Positions 11,037 to 20,222 of a DNA stretch of 64,000 nucleotides are shown piece by piece; the first letter of the stretch is position 1; every line of letters starts with the position of its first letter. Source of the stretch: Clostridia bacterium (GTDB taxonomy: Bacteria; Bacillota; Clostridia; Christensenellales; Aristaeellaceae); NCBI GenBank assembly GCA_017512805.1, contig JAFWES010000090.1, positions 1 to 64,000 on the forward strand, read 5' to 3'. The notes beneath the pieces were generated by a model that did not search any database, was not told where the DNA came from, and saw only the letters and a program-made list of their open reading frames with translations. The position numbers and the translations under genes are program-made.

Positions 11037-13193
11037 TTGAACACTGACCATGTATCCCTGCTGGCCCAGGCCTTTTCCCTGCGAACGGAGCAGGTGAAGG
11101 CCGTGATCGAACTGCTGGACGGGGGAAACACGATTCCCTTTATTGCCCGATACCGCAAGGAAGCCACCGGATCCCTGGACGACCAGGTGCTTCGGGAGAT
11201 GGCCGAACGGCTGGAATACCTGCGGAATCTGGACCAGCGCCGGGGGGAAATCACCAAGGCCCTGACGGAACAGGGGGTTCTGACGGCGGAATTGGAACAG
11301 AGCATCGCCGGGGCGAAGACCCTGGCGGAGCTGGAGGATCTTTACCGGCCCTTCCGGCCCAAGCGGCGGACCAGAGCCACCATCGCCAAGGAGCGGGGGC
11401 TGGAGCCTCTGGCCAACTGGATCATGATCCAGACGGGAAAGGAAGATCCGGAGACGAAGGCCGCGGAATTTGTGAACCCGGAAAAGGACGTTCCGGACGC
11501 GGAAACCGCCCTGGCCGGGGCCAGGGACATCATCGCCGAGACGGTCAGCGACGATGCCGCCCTGCGGAAAACCATCCGGGAAACCCTGATGAGGGAAGGC
11601 ACGGTGGTGACCAAGGCCAGCAAGGAGGAGGACAGCGTATACCGGAACTACTACGACTACCGGGAGCCGGTCCGGAGCATGGCGTCCCACCGGATTCTGG
11701 CGGTGAACCGGGGGGAGCGGGAGGAATTCCTGAAGGTTGCCGTAGAAGGGCCGGAGGAAAAGATCCGGCGGGAAATCCTGGACGCGTATGTGCGGGGAGA
11801 GTCCGGCGCGGCCCGGCATGTCGCCCTGGCCTGTGAGGACGCCTGGAGCCGGCTGCTGTTCCCGTCCCTGGAAAGGGAAATCCGCAATGAATTGACGGAC
11901 CGGGCCAACACCGCAGCCATCAAGGTCTTTTCCGATAACCTGCACCAGCTGCTGATGCAGCCGCCCATCAAGGGAAAAGTGACGCTGGGGGTGGATCCCG
12001 GGTTCCGGACCGGATGCAAGCTGGCGGTGATCGACGAGAACGGCAAGGTGCTGGATACCGGCGTGGGATACTTCACCCTGCCGGGCATGGAAAACCGGAA
12101 GGCGGAGGCGGCCCGGATCATCAAGGGCTTCGTCCGGAAATACGGGGTGACCGCCATCGCCATCGGCAACGGTACGGCCAGCCGGGAGAGCGAGCAGTTT
12201 ATCGTGTCGCTGCTGCCGGAGATGCCGGGGGTGGCGTATATCATCGTCAGCGAGGCCGGGGCTTCCGTCTATTCCGCCAGCAAACTGGCGGCGGAGGAGT
12301 TCCCTGATTTTGACGTGACCCAGCGCAGCGCGGTCAGCATCGCCCGGCGCATGCAGGATCCGCTGGCGGAGCTGGTGAAGATCGATCCCAAGGCCATCGG
12401 CGTGGGCCAGTATCAGCACGATCTGAAGCAGAACGAGCTGACCGCCGCGCTGGACGGGGTGGTGGAGCAGTGCGTGAACCAGGTGGGCGTGGAAGTATCC
12501 ACCGCTTCGGCGCAGCTGCTGTCCCATGTAGCCGGAATCGGCCCGGCGCTGGCGAAGAACATCGTGGCCTATCGGGAGGAAAACGGCATTCCCTCCCGGG
12601 CCGCGCTCAAGAAGGTGCCCAAGCTGGGCCCCAGGGCCTTTGAACAGTGCGCGGGGTTCCTGCGGGTCCGGGACAGCAAAAATCCCCTGGACGCCACCGC
12701 CGTACACCCGGAGAGCTATGATGCGGCCAAGACCGTGCTGGCGGAGCTGGGATACGATCCGAAGGAGATCCGGGGCGGACTGGCCGACGCGGAGACCCGG
12801 GCCCGGGCCTATGGGCTGGAAAAGCTGGCAGAGAAGGCGGCGGTGGGACTGCCGACCCTCAGGGATATTCTCTCTGAGCTGCGCAAGCCCGGACGGGATC
12901 CCCGGGAGGACCTGCCAAAGCCGGTGCTGCGGACGGACGTGCTGGATATCAAGGATTTAAAACCCGGGATGGAGCTGACGGGAACCGTTCGCAACGTCAT
13001 CGACTTCGGCGCGTTCGTGGATATCGGGGTGCATCAGGACGGGCTGGTTCACATCTCCCGGATGGCGGATAAGTTTATCCGGCATCCGTCGGAGGTGGTC
13101 AAGGTGGGCGATGTGGTGAAGGTATGGGTGATCGGCGTGAACGAGGCCAAGAAGCGGATCTCCCTGACGATGGTAAAAGAGAAACAGGCATAA
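11037..13193 (+). CDS. tex: Tex family RNA-binding transcription accessory protein
   Basis: A 718-residue Tex/YhgF protein, a nucleic-acid-binding factor linked to transcription and RNA handling. The domain order is as expected. A helical N-terminal region has IPFIARYRKEATGSLDD, and the YqgF/RNase H-like domain follows at TLGVDPGFRTGCKLAVID (about 315-440). Next come a helix-hairpin-helix segment at HVAGIGPALAKNIVAYREENG and a C-terminal S1 domain, GMELTGTVRNVIDFGAFVDI to KRISLTMV (about 640-712). The TTG start is supported by GGAGG eight bases upstream and by the usual N-terminal position. It begins 20 bp after the MATE-fusion gene. Confidence 0.95.
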   Translation: MNTDHVSLLAQAFSLRTEQVKAVIELLDGGNTIPFIARYRKEATGSLDDQVLREMAERLEYLRNLDQRRGEITKALTEQGVLTAELEQSIAGAKTLAELEDLYRPFRPKRRTRATIAKERGLEPLANWIMIQTGKEDPETKAAEFVNPEKDVPDAETALAGARDIIAETVSDDAALRKTIRETLMREGTVVTKASKEEDSVYRNYYDYREPVRSMASHRILAVNRGEREEFLKVAVEGPEEKIRREILDAYVRGESGAARHVALACEDAWSRLLFPSLEREIRNELTDRANTAAIKVFSDNLHQLLMQPPIKGKVTLGVDPGFRTGCKLAVIDENGKVLDTGVGYFTLPGMENRKAEAARIIKGFVRKYGVTAIAIGNGTASRESEQFIVSLLPEMPGVAYIIVSEAGASVYSASKLAAEEFPDFDVTQRSAVSIARRMQDPLAELVKIDPKAIGVGQYQHDLKQNELTAALDGVVEQCVNQVGVEVSTASAQLLSHVAGIGPALAKNIVAYREENGIPSRAALKKVPKLGPRAFEQCAGFLRVRDSKNPLDATAVHPESYDAAKTVLAELGYDPKEIRGGLADAETRARAYGLEKLAEKAAVGLPTLRDILSELRKPGRDPREDLPKPVLRTDVLDIKDLKPGMELTGTVRNVIDFGAFVDIGVHQDGLVHISRMADKFIRHPSEVVKVGDVVKVWVIGVNEAKKRISLTMVKEKQA

Positions 13194-13212
13194 GACGGGA
13201 GGACTGTCTGCA

Positions 13213-14526
13213 GTGACCCGAAAGGAAAATGGGGCCGAACGCGAAAAAAAGACCGGAGTCGGAAAAGGAAAGCGAAACAGGAAGGGATTCCGGGCCGCGA
13301 CGGCGCTGATCCTGTTCCTGCTGGGCGGGGCGGGACTGGCCGAGGACGGCGCGGAGGCTCCGGACGATGCCGTCGTCATCACGGAAACCGGGCCCGCGGC
13401 CCGGGAGCTGACGGGGGAATGCCGCTTTCAGAGCAACGGAAACAGCCGGGATTATTCCGTGTTGACGGACGGGGAAGTGGGGACCTATCTGCCCCTGCGG
13501 GAGAACGGGAAGAAGAAGCAGGGGACGCTGCTGATTACCTGCGGCGAGCCCGTCTGCGGGCTGGAGATCAAAGCCTTCGACAAGTATGGCCGGGATCATG
13601 ATTACGATCTGCAGGTCCGCAGCGGGGATGAATGGGTCACCGTCGACCGGGGCGGAACCTACCTGACCCATTGGCACAGCCTGCCCGAACCGGCGAAGGA
13701 AATCAGGATTCTGAGCACCGGAAGGGAGCGGCTGCGCCTGGCGGAGATCCGGGCGTTCGGCCCTGGGGAACCGCCGGAGGACGCGGAGCGCTGGGATACG
13801 CTGGATAAGTGCGACATTCTGCTTTTGTCCGCTCACCCGGACGACGAGATCCTTTGGTTTGCCGGCCTGATGCCCACCTATGGCGGGGACCGGGGATACC
13901 GGATTCAGGTGGCGGTGATGGCGCCCACCGGCGGGCAGCGGAAGCTGGAGCTTCTGGGAGCGGTGTGGCACTGCGGGGTGACCCACTATCCGGAATTCCT
14001 CGGCTTTATCGACAAGAATGGGCAGAACCCGGAAAAGCAGTATCAGCTGTGGAAAGGAAAGCGGCGCGTGGTCGGCCGGGTGGTGGATGTTATCCGCAAA
14101 CACCGGCCGGAGATGATGATCACCCATGGCCTGGGCGGGGAGTACGGGCACGGCGCGCATAAGACCTGCGCCGACGCGGCCATCCAGGCCGTAAAGAGCG
14201 CGGGAAAGAGCGGGGAATATCCGGCGTCGGCCGAAAAGTACGGCGTATGGGAGGTCAAAAAGCTTTATCTTCACGAATATGAGGCGAACAGCGTCCGATG
14301 CGACTGGGACGAAAAGCTGGCGGCCTTCGGGGGAAAGACGGGGTTTGAAGTGGCGGCGGAGGCGTTTCAGTTTCACGGCAGTCAGGTGCGCCGGAACTGG
14401 GCCTTCGAAAGGCACGGGATCCATGACAACGCCCTGTTCGGGCTGTATCATACCACCGTGGGGCCCGACAGCGGCATTGGGGACCTGATGGAGCATATCG
14501 GCGGGAATCCCGGCGCCGGAAACTGA
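13213..14526 (+). CDS. Secreted or membrane-anchored PIG-L family deacetylase
   Basis: Metal-dependent N-deacetylase of the PIG-L/LmbE family, which removes acetyl groups from GlcNAc-containing or related sugars. The catalytic domain begins near residue 195 with DILLLSAHPDDEI (His208, Asp210, Asp211) and includes MAPTGGQRKLE and the second metal site ITHGLGGEYGHGAH. Before it come a charged N-terminus, one hydrophobic signal-anchor segment (AATALILFLLGGAGLA) and a ~150-residue beta-rich region that may be a carbohydrate-binding or discoidin-like module. The GTG start has GGGAGG 10 nt upstream. Its substrate is unknown; an extracytoplasmic cell-wall or capsule sugar is plausible because of the signal. 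Confidence 0.85.
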   Translation: MTRKENGAEREKKTGVGKGKRNRKGFRAATALILFLLGGAGLAEDGAEAPDDAVVITETGPAARELTGECRFQSNGNSRDYSVLTDGEVGTYLPLRENGKKKQGTLLITCGEPVCGLEIKAFDKYGRDHDYDLQVRSGDEWVTVDRGGTYLTHWHSLPEPAKEIRILSTGRERLRLAEIRAFGPGEPPEDAERWDTLDKCDILLLSAHPDDEILWFAGLMPTYGGDRGYRIQVAVMAPTGGQRKLELLGAVWHCGVTHYPEFLGFIDKNGQNPEKQYQLWKGKRRVVGRVVDVIRKHRPEMMITHGLGGEYGHGAHKTCADAAIQAVKSAGKSGEYPASAEKYGVWEVKKLYLHEYEANSVRCDWDEKLAAFGGKTGFEVAAEAFQFHGSQVRRNWAFERHGIHDNALFGLYHTTVGPDSGIGDLMEHIGGNPGAGN

Positions 14527-14562
14527 CGGACGGACAAAGCGGAGGGAGAGAAGACGGATCAA

Positions 14563-15828
14563 ATGACGGATCGGCTGTATTATGAGGACGCGTATCTGTG
14601 GACATTTGAAGGAAAGGTCATCGCGGAAAAGGAGGACCGGGGAACCTGGGTCTGCCTGGACCGATCCGCCTTTTATCCCACAAGCGGGGGGCAGCCTTTC
14701 GATACGGGGAGGCTGGAGTGGACGGACGCTGGCGGGCGGGCGTGCTCGGCGGAGGTTTCCGATGTGGAGGCGGACCGGGAAGGTCAGGTTTGGCATCGGG
14801 TGGACCGGGCGGTTCCAGAGGGAACCGTGGTGCGGGGAACCATTGACGGCCCGAGGCGCAGGGATCACATGGAGCAGCATGGCGGAGAGCATATGCTGGC
14901 GGGAGCGATCTGGGAAAAGCTGGGCGGGACGACCATCGGGCTTCATCTGGGGAAGGAGGACAGCTCCATCGATGTTTCCATGCCCGACGGCAGAACGCAT
15001 CTGACCGCGGAAGAGATTGAGATGCTGGAGGAGACCGTCAACGAACGGATCCGCATGGACGCGCCGATTCGATGCTGGTTTCCGACGGAGGAAGAGCTCA
15101 GGAATTTACCGCTCCGGAAGCCGCCGACGGTGACCGGGCATATCAGGATCGTGACCATGGGGGATTTCGAAATGGTGGCCTGCGGCGGCACCCATCCCTC
15201 CTCGACCGGGCGGATCGGACAGATCAAGGTGATCAGCGCGATTCCCAGCAAGGGAAAGGTGCGGGTGACCTTCGTGTGCGGTGGCCGGGCGGAAAAGCTG
15301 TTCCGGAAATACATGGTCTGCGCGAACAAGGCGGGAAATGTGCTTTCCGCGCCCCTGGAAAAGCTGGCCGGCAGCGCGGGGGAGCTGAAAGCCCGGCTGG
15401 CGGACGCGGAGCGGCGGCTGAACCGATTTGAGACGGAGCGGATCCTGGTGGAGATCCGGGGAAACGAGGATCAGGAAAGCCTGCCCGGCGTGACGCTGAG
15501 CGTCACCCTGACGGGGGAGACCGACGCAAAGCCCCTGGCCGAAGCGGTCAGCCGGTATATCGCGGAGGACGGAAGAGCGCTGCTCCTTTGCGCGGGGGAA
15601 CGGCTGACCTTTGCCCGCAGCGGGGATGTGGACATCGACATGAACGAGCTCATCAAGCGGGTCGGGCGCGGCGGCGGCCGGCCGGATCTGGCCAGCGGAG
15701 CTGGCATTCCCCAGTGCGCTGAGGTGGCGAAAAAGATTCTGACGACGGAGGGAAAGGGGAAAAGCTGGCGCATTTCAAACCGGGGAATAGCCCAGAAAGC
15801 GAAGCGGCTGAATCTTTACATAGACTGA
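14563..15828 (+). CDS. Long-form alanyl-tRNA editing protein (AlaX type)
   Basis: Trans-editing hydrolase that removes serine or glycine wrongly attached to tRNA-Ala. The N-terminal beta-barrel has TSGGQPFDTG. The zinc-binding editing core has HxxxH in QHGGEHML (His106, His110) and CGGTH (Cys207, His211). After about residue 255 come a coiled linker (LKARLADAERRLNRFETE) and a C-terminal DHHA1/C-Ala-like domain ending KRVGRGGGRPDLASGAG. That is the same arrangement as the back half of alanyl-tRNA synthetase, and 421 residues fits AlaX-L. Start ATG 14563 follows GGAGGGAGAAG. It sits between a deacetylase and mrfA with short gaps, so it may be part of a long housekeeping transcript. Confidence 0.9.
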   Translation: MTDRLYYEDAYLWTFEGKVIAEKEDRGTWVCLDRSAFYPTSGGQPFDTGRLEWTDAGGRACSAEVSDVEADREGQVWHRVDRAVPEGTVVRGTIDGPRRRDHMEQHGGEHMLAGAIWEKLGGTTIGLHLGKEDSSIDVSMPDGRTHLTAEEIEMLEETVNERIRMDAPIRCWFPTEEELRNLPLRKPPTVTGHIRIVTMGDFEMVACGGTHPSSTGRIGQIKVISAIPSKGKVRVTFVCGGRAEKLFRKYMVCANKAGNVLSAPLEKLAGSAGELKARLADAERRLNRFETERILVEIRGNEDQESLPGVTLSVTLTGETDAKPLAEAVSRYIAEDGRALLLCAGERLTFARSGDVDIDMNELIKRVGRGGGRPDLASGAGIPQCAEVAKKILTTEGKGKSWRISNRGIAQKAKRLNLYID

Positions 15829-15854
15829 AAGCGTGATAGGGGGAGGCGAAGGGC

Positions 15855-18125
15855 ATGAATGTGACGCAGCTGGCGGATCAGCTCCGGAAGGATCCGCATT
15901 TTATGGAAAACGTGACCAGGTGGGAGGTTGTGCCCCCGCGGCCGGCCCGCACCGCCGATTTTCCGGAGAGCGTCGATCCCCGGATTCGGGACGTTCTGGC
16001 CAAGCGGGGGATCCATGCGCTGTATACCCATCAGGCCCAGAGCCTGGCCGCGACGGAGCGGGGAGAGGATGTGACGGTGGTGACGCCCACCGCCTCCGGG
16101 AAAACCCTGTGCTACAACCTGCCGGTCCTGTCCGCGATTCTGAAAAACCCGGACGCCCGGGCGCTGTATCTCTTTCCCACCAAGGCCCTGAGCGCTGACC
16201 AGGTCAGCGAGCTGTACGAGATGATCGAGCTGATGGGGGCGGATATCAAGACATACACCTATGACGGGGATACCCCCGCGGCCGCGAGAAAAGCCATCCG
16301 GCAGGCGGGGCATATTGTGATCACCAATCCGGATATGCTTCACTCGGGCATCCTGCCCCATCACACCAAATGGGTCAAGCTCTTCGAAAACCTGAAATTC
16401 ATCGTCATCGACGAAATCCATACGTACCGGGGCATTTTCGGCAGCAACCTGGCCAATGTGCTGCGGCGGCTGATGCGGCTGTGCGACTTTTACGGCAGCC
16501 ATCCGCAGTTTATCCTCTGCTCCGCCACCATCGCAAACCCCAGGGAGCTGGCCACCACGTTGACGGGCCGGGAGGTGACGCTGATCGATGACAACGGCGC
16601 CCCCATGGGGGAGCGTCACTTCGTCTTTTACAATCCGCCGGTCATCAACCGGCAGCTGGGCATCCGGAAGGGGTCCATCCCGGTTACCAGGGCCATCAGC
16701 GGGCTGCTGCTGAAGAATGGGATTTCCTCCATTACCTTCGCCCGCTCCCGCCTGACGGTGGAGGTGCTGACCAAGTATCTGAAGGACATGGTACGGGACC
16801 CGCTGGGCAACGCGGGAAGGGTCCGGGGATACCGGGGCGGATACCTGCCTTCGGAGCGGCGGGAAATCGAGCGGGGGCTGCGGGCCGGACAGGTGGATGC
16901 GGTGGTTTCCACCAATGCCCTGGAGCTGGGGATCGATATCGGGTCTCTGGACGCGTGCGTGCTTTGCGGGTATCCGGGCACCATTGCCAGCGCATGGCAG
17001 CAGGCGGGCCGGGCGGGCCGGCGTCAAAGCGCCAGCATCGTCTTCTTCGTAGCCTCCTCCTCGGCTATCGACCAATACATTGTGACCCATCCGGATTATT
17101 TCCTGAAAAAAAGCCCGGAGAACGCCTTGCTGAATCCGGACAATCTGTACGTGCTGATCAGCCACTTCAAATGCGCGGCCTTTGAGCTGCCCTTTGAGGA
17201 TGGGGATGGGTTCGGCAACGCGCCGGGCACGGAGGAGATGCTGGACTATCTGGATGAAGCGCAGATTCTGCATCATGTGGACGGCCGGTATCACTGGAGC
17301 AGCGAGGATTTTCCCGCCAGCCAGATTTCCCTCCGATCCGCGGCGGAGGAGAACTTCGTCATTATCGATATCACGGATCCGGCCAGGCACCGGGTGGTCG
17401 GGGAGATGGACCGGTTCACGGTTCCCATGCTGCTGCACGAAAACGCCATTTACATGCATGAAGGGCGGCAGTTTCAGGTGGAAAAGCTGGACTTTGAAGC
17501 CTGCAAGGCGTATATCCGGGCGGCGGATACGGGCTATTATACGGACGCGGATCTGAATCTGAACCTGAGTCTGCTGGATATCGAAAAAGAGGAAAACACG
17601 GCCAGGGGATACAGGGTGGGCCTGGGCGAAATCAAGGTGACGGCGCTGGTCACCATGTTTAAGAAAATCCGCTTTGATACCCATGAAAACCTGGGCTTCG
17701 GACGGGTCCGCCTGCCGGAAACAGACATGCATACCACGGCCATGTGGTGGACCATGCCGCCGGATCTGACCCAGAGCATTCCCAGCGACACCCTGAAGAA
17801 CGGGATGATGGGGGTGGCGAACCTGCTGCGGATCGTCTGCCCCCTGTATCTGATGTGCTCGCCGCAGGATATCGCGGTGGTGTATCAGGTCAGGAGCCCG
17901 GTCACCGGAGAACCCACGCTGATCCTGTATGACCAGTGTCCGGGGGGAATCGGGCTTTCCCAGAAGGCCTTCAACATGCGGGAGATGCTGCTGGAGAGGG
18001 CGCTGCAGGTCGTCAATGACTGTGGATGCCCCCAGGGATGTCCCTCCTGTGTCGGGCCGGTGGGAGAGGTCGGAAGCGACGGCAAGCCCACGGCCATCCG
18101 CATTCTGAAGGAGCTGATGGCATGA
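15855..18125 (+). CDS. mrfA: MrfA-type DEAD/DEAH helicase with C-terminal zinc domain
   Basis: Superfamily 2 DNA helicase of the YprA/MrfA class, known in Bacillus subtilis for repair of mitomycin C damage together with MrfB. Walker A is TPTASGKT (about 78-85), Walker B/DEAH is VIDEIHTYRG (about 183-192), motif III is LCSATIANP, and motifs V/VI are STNALELGIDIG and QQAGRAGRR. The DUF1998-like C-terminus ends with the cysteine cluster CGCPQGCPSC, a probable zinc or metal site. Length 756 matches the family. The last codons overlap the start of mrfB by four bases (ATGA), which supports translational coupling and a shared job. Confidence 0.93.
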   Translation: MNVTQLADQLRKDPHFMENVTRWEVVPPRPARTADFPESVDPRIRDVLAKRGIHALYTHQAQSLAATERGEDVTVVTPTASGKTLCYNLPVLSAILKNPDARALYLFPTKALSADQVSELYEMIELMGADIKTYTYDGDTPAAARKAIRQAGHIVITNPDMLHSGILPHHTKWVKLFENLKFIVIDEIHTYRGIFGSNLANVLRRLMRLCDFYGSHPQFILCSATIANPRELATTLTGREVTLIDDNGAPMGERHFVFYNPPVINRQLGIRKGSIPVTRAISGLLLKNGISSITFARSRLTVEVLTKYLKDMVRDPLGNAGRVRGYRGGYLPSERREIERGLRAGQVDAVVSTNALELGIDIGSLDACVLCGYPGTIASAWQQAGRAGRRQSASIVFFVASSSAIDQYIVTHPDYFLKKSPENALLNPDNLYVLISHFKCAAFELPFEDGDGFGNAPGTEEMLDYLDEAQILHHVDGRYHWSSEDFPASQISLRSAAEENFVIIDITDPARHRVVGEMDRFTVPMLLHENAIYMHEGRQFQVEKLDFEACKAYIRAADTGYYTDADLNLNLSLLDIEKEENTARGYRVGLGEIKVTALVTMFKKIRFDTHENLGFGRVRLPETDMHTTAMWWTMPPDLTQSIPSDTLKNGMMGVANLLRIVCPLYLMCSPQDIAVVYQVRSPVTGEPTLILYDQCPGGIGLSQKAFNMREMLLERALQVVNDCGCPQGCPSCVGPVGEVGSDGKPTAIRILKELMA

Positions 18126-19312
18126 ACCTGCGGGATAAACTGCGGGCGGTCGGAGGCTCCGGCGGCGCAAGGACGAAGCAGGAGGACGGGGGAAGCGCGG
18201 CGCCCGGGGACTGCCGGTACCTGGCGGTGAAGCGGCCGCTGTCGGAATTCCCCGGCGCTTTGGCTGTCCGGGGGGAAACCCTGGAGAAGATGACCGGGAC
18301 GGAGATGCCCTCGCCTTTCGATCCGAAGCGGATCCTCTACCTGGATACGGAAACCACGGGCCTGAGGGGGAGCGGGACGGTGGCCTTCCTGGTCGGGCTG
18401 GGATACCTGACCGAGGAGGGCTTTGAGATTCATCAGTTTCTGATGCGGGACTATGATGAGGAAACGTACCTGCTCAAGCATGTGGAGGCGGGGATGAACC
18501 GATTCGACATGCTTTGTACCTTCAATGGATCGACCTTCGATGTGCCTTTGCTGGAAGGAAGACTGTTGATGAACCGTTTCCGGAGGGACTGCCTGGACAA
18601 GCCCCATATCGATCTGCTGCAGCTGGCCCGGCGGGTGTGGAAGCTGCGGCTGAAGCGATGCAATCTGGGAAGGCTGGAAACGGTCGTTCTTGGCGCGCCC
18701 CGGGGGGAAGATCTGCCGGGGAGTGAGGTGCCCAAAAGATATTTTACCTACCTGAAGACGAAACAGGAAAGCCTTCTGGATGATATTCTGACCCACAACG
18801 CCCAGGATATCGCCAGCCTGTGCGTTCTTTTGACCCATATGGCCGAGATGTATGAACATCCGGAACAGGTCGCCTTCAGCGAGGATCTGTATTCCATGGG
18901 CCGGTCGATGGAGAAAAACAGAAGGCCCGAGGAGGCCCGAAGATACTACCAGCTGGCCCGGATGGGCAGGATGCGGGGCGAGGCCGGGCTGGCGCTGGGA
19001 CGGAACCTGCGCCGGGCCGGGGAACGGGACCAGGCGGAAGCGCTGTGGTCGGAAATGATCGCGCACGGAGCGGGAGGCGTACAGCCGTATATTGAGATGG
19101 CCAAGCTGCTGGAACACCGGAAACGGGACTACAAGGGCGCGCTGGAGATGACGGAAAGGGCCCTGCTTCGGCTGAGCGAAGAGCGGCTGCGGGAGGATCG
19201 GACTGTACAGGAAACGAAAAATGCGCTACAATACCGGAGGCGAAGGCTGAAAAAACGCCTGGCGTCCAGGCCGCAAAACGACGATGCGGGCCGGCCCGAA
19301 GAGGAACGGTGA
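18122..19312 (+). CDS. mrfB: MrfB-type DEDD exonuclease with TPR-like C-terminus
   Basis: RNase H-fold exonuclease of the YprB/MrfB family. The DEDD residues are visible: Asp75 and Glu77 in ILYLDTETTGL, Asp140 in CTFNGSTFDVPLL, and Asp229 in THNAQDIASL. After ~residue 245 the chain becomes helical and repeat-like (ARRYYQLARMGRMRGEAGLALGRNLRRAGERDQAEAL), fitting the tetratricopeptide tail of MrfB. Start 18122 overlaps the mrfA stop (ATGA). An upstream in-frame start at 18026 would lie wholly inside mrfA. The pair is expected to process DNA around interstrand crosslinks in a pathway separate from UvrABC; that role is known for the family, not shown here. Confidence 0.92.
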   Translation: MNLRDKLRAVGGSGGARTKQEDGGSAAPGDCRYLAVKRPLSEFPGALAVRGETLEKMTGTEMPSPFDPKRILYLDTETTGLRGSGTVAFLVGLGYLTEEGFEIHQFLMRDYDEETYLLKHVEAGMNRFDMLCTFNGSTFDVPLLEGRLLMNRFRRDCLDKPHIDLLQLARRVWKLRLKRCNLGRLETVVLGAPRGEDLPGSEVPKRYFTYLKTKQESLLDDILTHNAQDIASLCVLLTHMAEMYEHPEQVAFSEDLYSMGRSMEKNRRPEEARRYYQLARMGRMRGEAGLALGRNLRRAGERDQAEALWSEMIAHGAGGVQPYIEMAKLLEHRKRDYKGALEMTERALLRLSEERLREDRTVQETKNALQYRRRRLKKRLASRPQNDDAGRPEEER

Positions 19313-19380
19313 TCAAAACCGTCCTTCGGGCAAAGGAGCGGACCCGAACGGGCGCTCACAAAGGAAAAGGAGCTATGCGA

Positions 19381-20208
19381 ATGGGACTGGGAACAATGTT
19401 CAAGGCCAATAAGGCCTATCGGGCGCAGCAGAAGGGCAACAGCGCGGAGGCCATGCGTCTGTTTGAAGAGTGCTTTCAGGAAGGGCTGGCGGATCCCCGG
19501 TATCTGCTGAGCTACGCGGTGCTGCTGATCCGGGACGGACAGTATCAGAAGGCCAAGGACCTGCTGGTCAAGTACCAGAAGGCGCCGGGGATGACGGCGG
19601 ATCAGCGGGTGACCCTGATTGTGGATTATGCCGCGTGCTGTTACAAGCTGGGGGATCTGGACAAGGGCGTCAGCAAGCTGGAAGAGATGTTCCGCAAGCA
19701 TCCCAGCGGCCTGATTTACCAGACCCTGGGATATTTGTACGTGGAGCAGTTTGACGCGTCCAGAAAGGCGGCCTTCCTGGCCAAGGAGACGGAGGAACAG
19801 GAGCCGGCGGATCCCGCCGCGGTTTTGATCGCCCAGGAACAGGGGGAAGAGGTTCCGCTGACGCCGGAGGATAAGTGGGAAGCCGGGCGGCAGAAAGCCC
19901 TGAAATTCAACCAGGACGCCGTGGAATACGATGACGAGGATGCGATCTGCCTGGACAACCTGGCCCAGACCTGGTACCGGGTCATGGGGGACCGGGCGGA
20001 AGCGAAGCAGTGGTTTGAGAAGGCCCATGCGATCAAGCCGGAACAGATTGATACCCTGTATTTTCTCAGCCGCTATGATCTGGAAGCCGGAAACACGGCC
20101 GCCGCTGCCGAAAAGCTGGAGAAAGCGCTGGAAGGCCGGTTCTCCACGCTGAATTATTGCAACAAGGCGGACATGGAAGCGGAACTGAATGCTCTGAAGG
20201 GAAAATGA
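19381..20208 (+). CDS. Tetratricopeptide-repeat protein
   Basis: A 275-residue soluble protein built of TPR-like helical pairs, for example KGNSAEAMRLFEECFQEGLADPRYLLSYAVLLI, GQYQKAKDLLVKYQKA, KLGDLDKGVSKLEEMFRKHP and GDRAEAKQWFEKAHAIKPEQIDTLYFL. TPR arrays hold protein-protein interactions, so no reaction can be assigned. The ATG at 19381 is preferred because GGAG lies eight bases before it; the ATG at 19375 is too close to that site and a GTG at 19309 overlaps the mrfB stop. It lies between mrfB and lepB in a tight row, suggesting cotranscription. Confidence 0.8.
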   Translation: MGLGTMFKANKAYRAQQKGNSAEAMRLFEECFQEGLADPRYLLSYAVLLIRDGQYQKAKDLLVKYQKAPGMTADQRVTLIVDYAACCYKLGDLDKGVSKLEEMFRKHPSGLIYQTLGYLYVEQFDASRKAAFLAKETEEQEPADPAAVLIAQEQGEEVPLTPEDKWEAGRQKALKFNQDAVEYDDEDAICLDNLAQTWYRVMGDRAEAKQWFEKAHAIKPEQIDTLYFLSRYDLEAGNTAAAAEKLEKALEGRFSTLNYCNKADMEAELNALKGK

Positions 20209-20222
20209 GGAGGACGGAGCGA

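Noticed and set aside
8584..11037. An 817-codon minus-strand frame opposite the AI-2E and MATE-fusion genes, and similar long frames opposite gyrA, tex and mrfA.
   Set aside because: No ribosome-binding site or protein family; they mirror codon bias of the real plus-strand genes.
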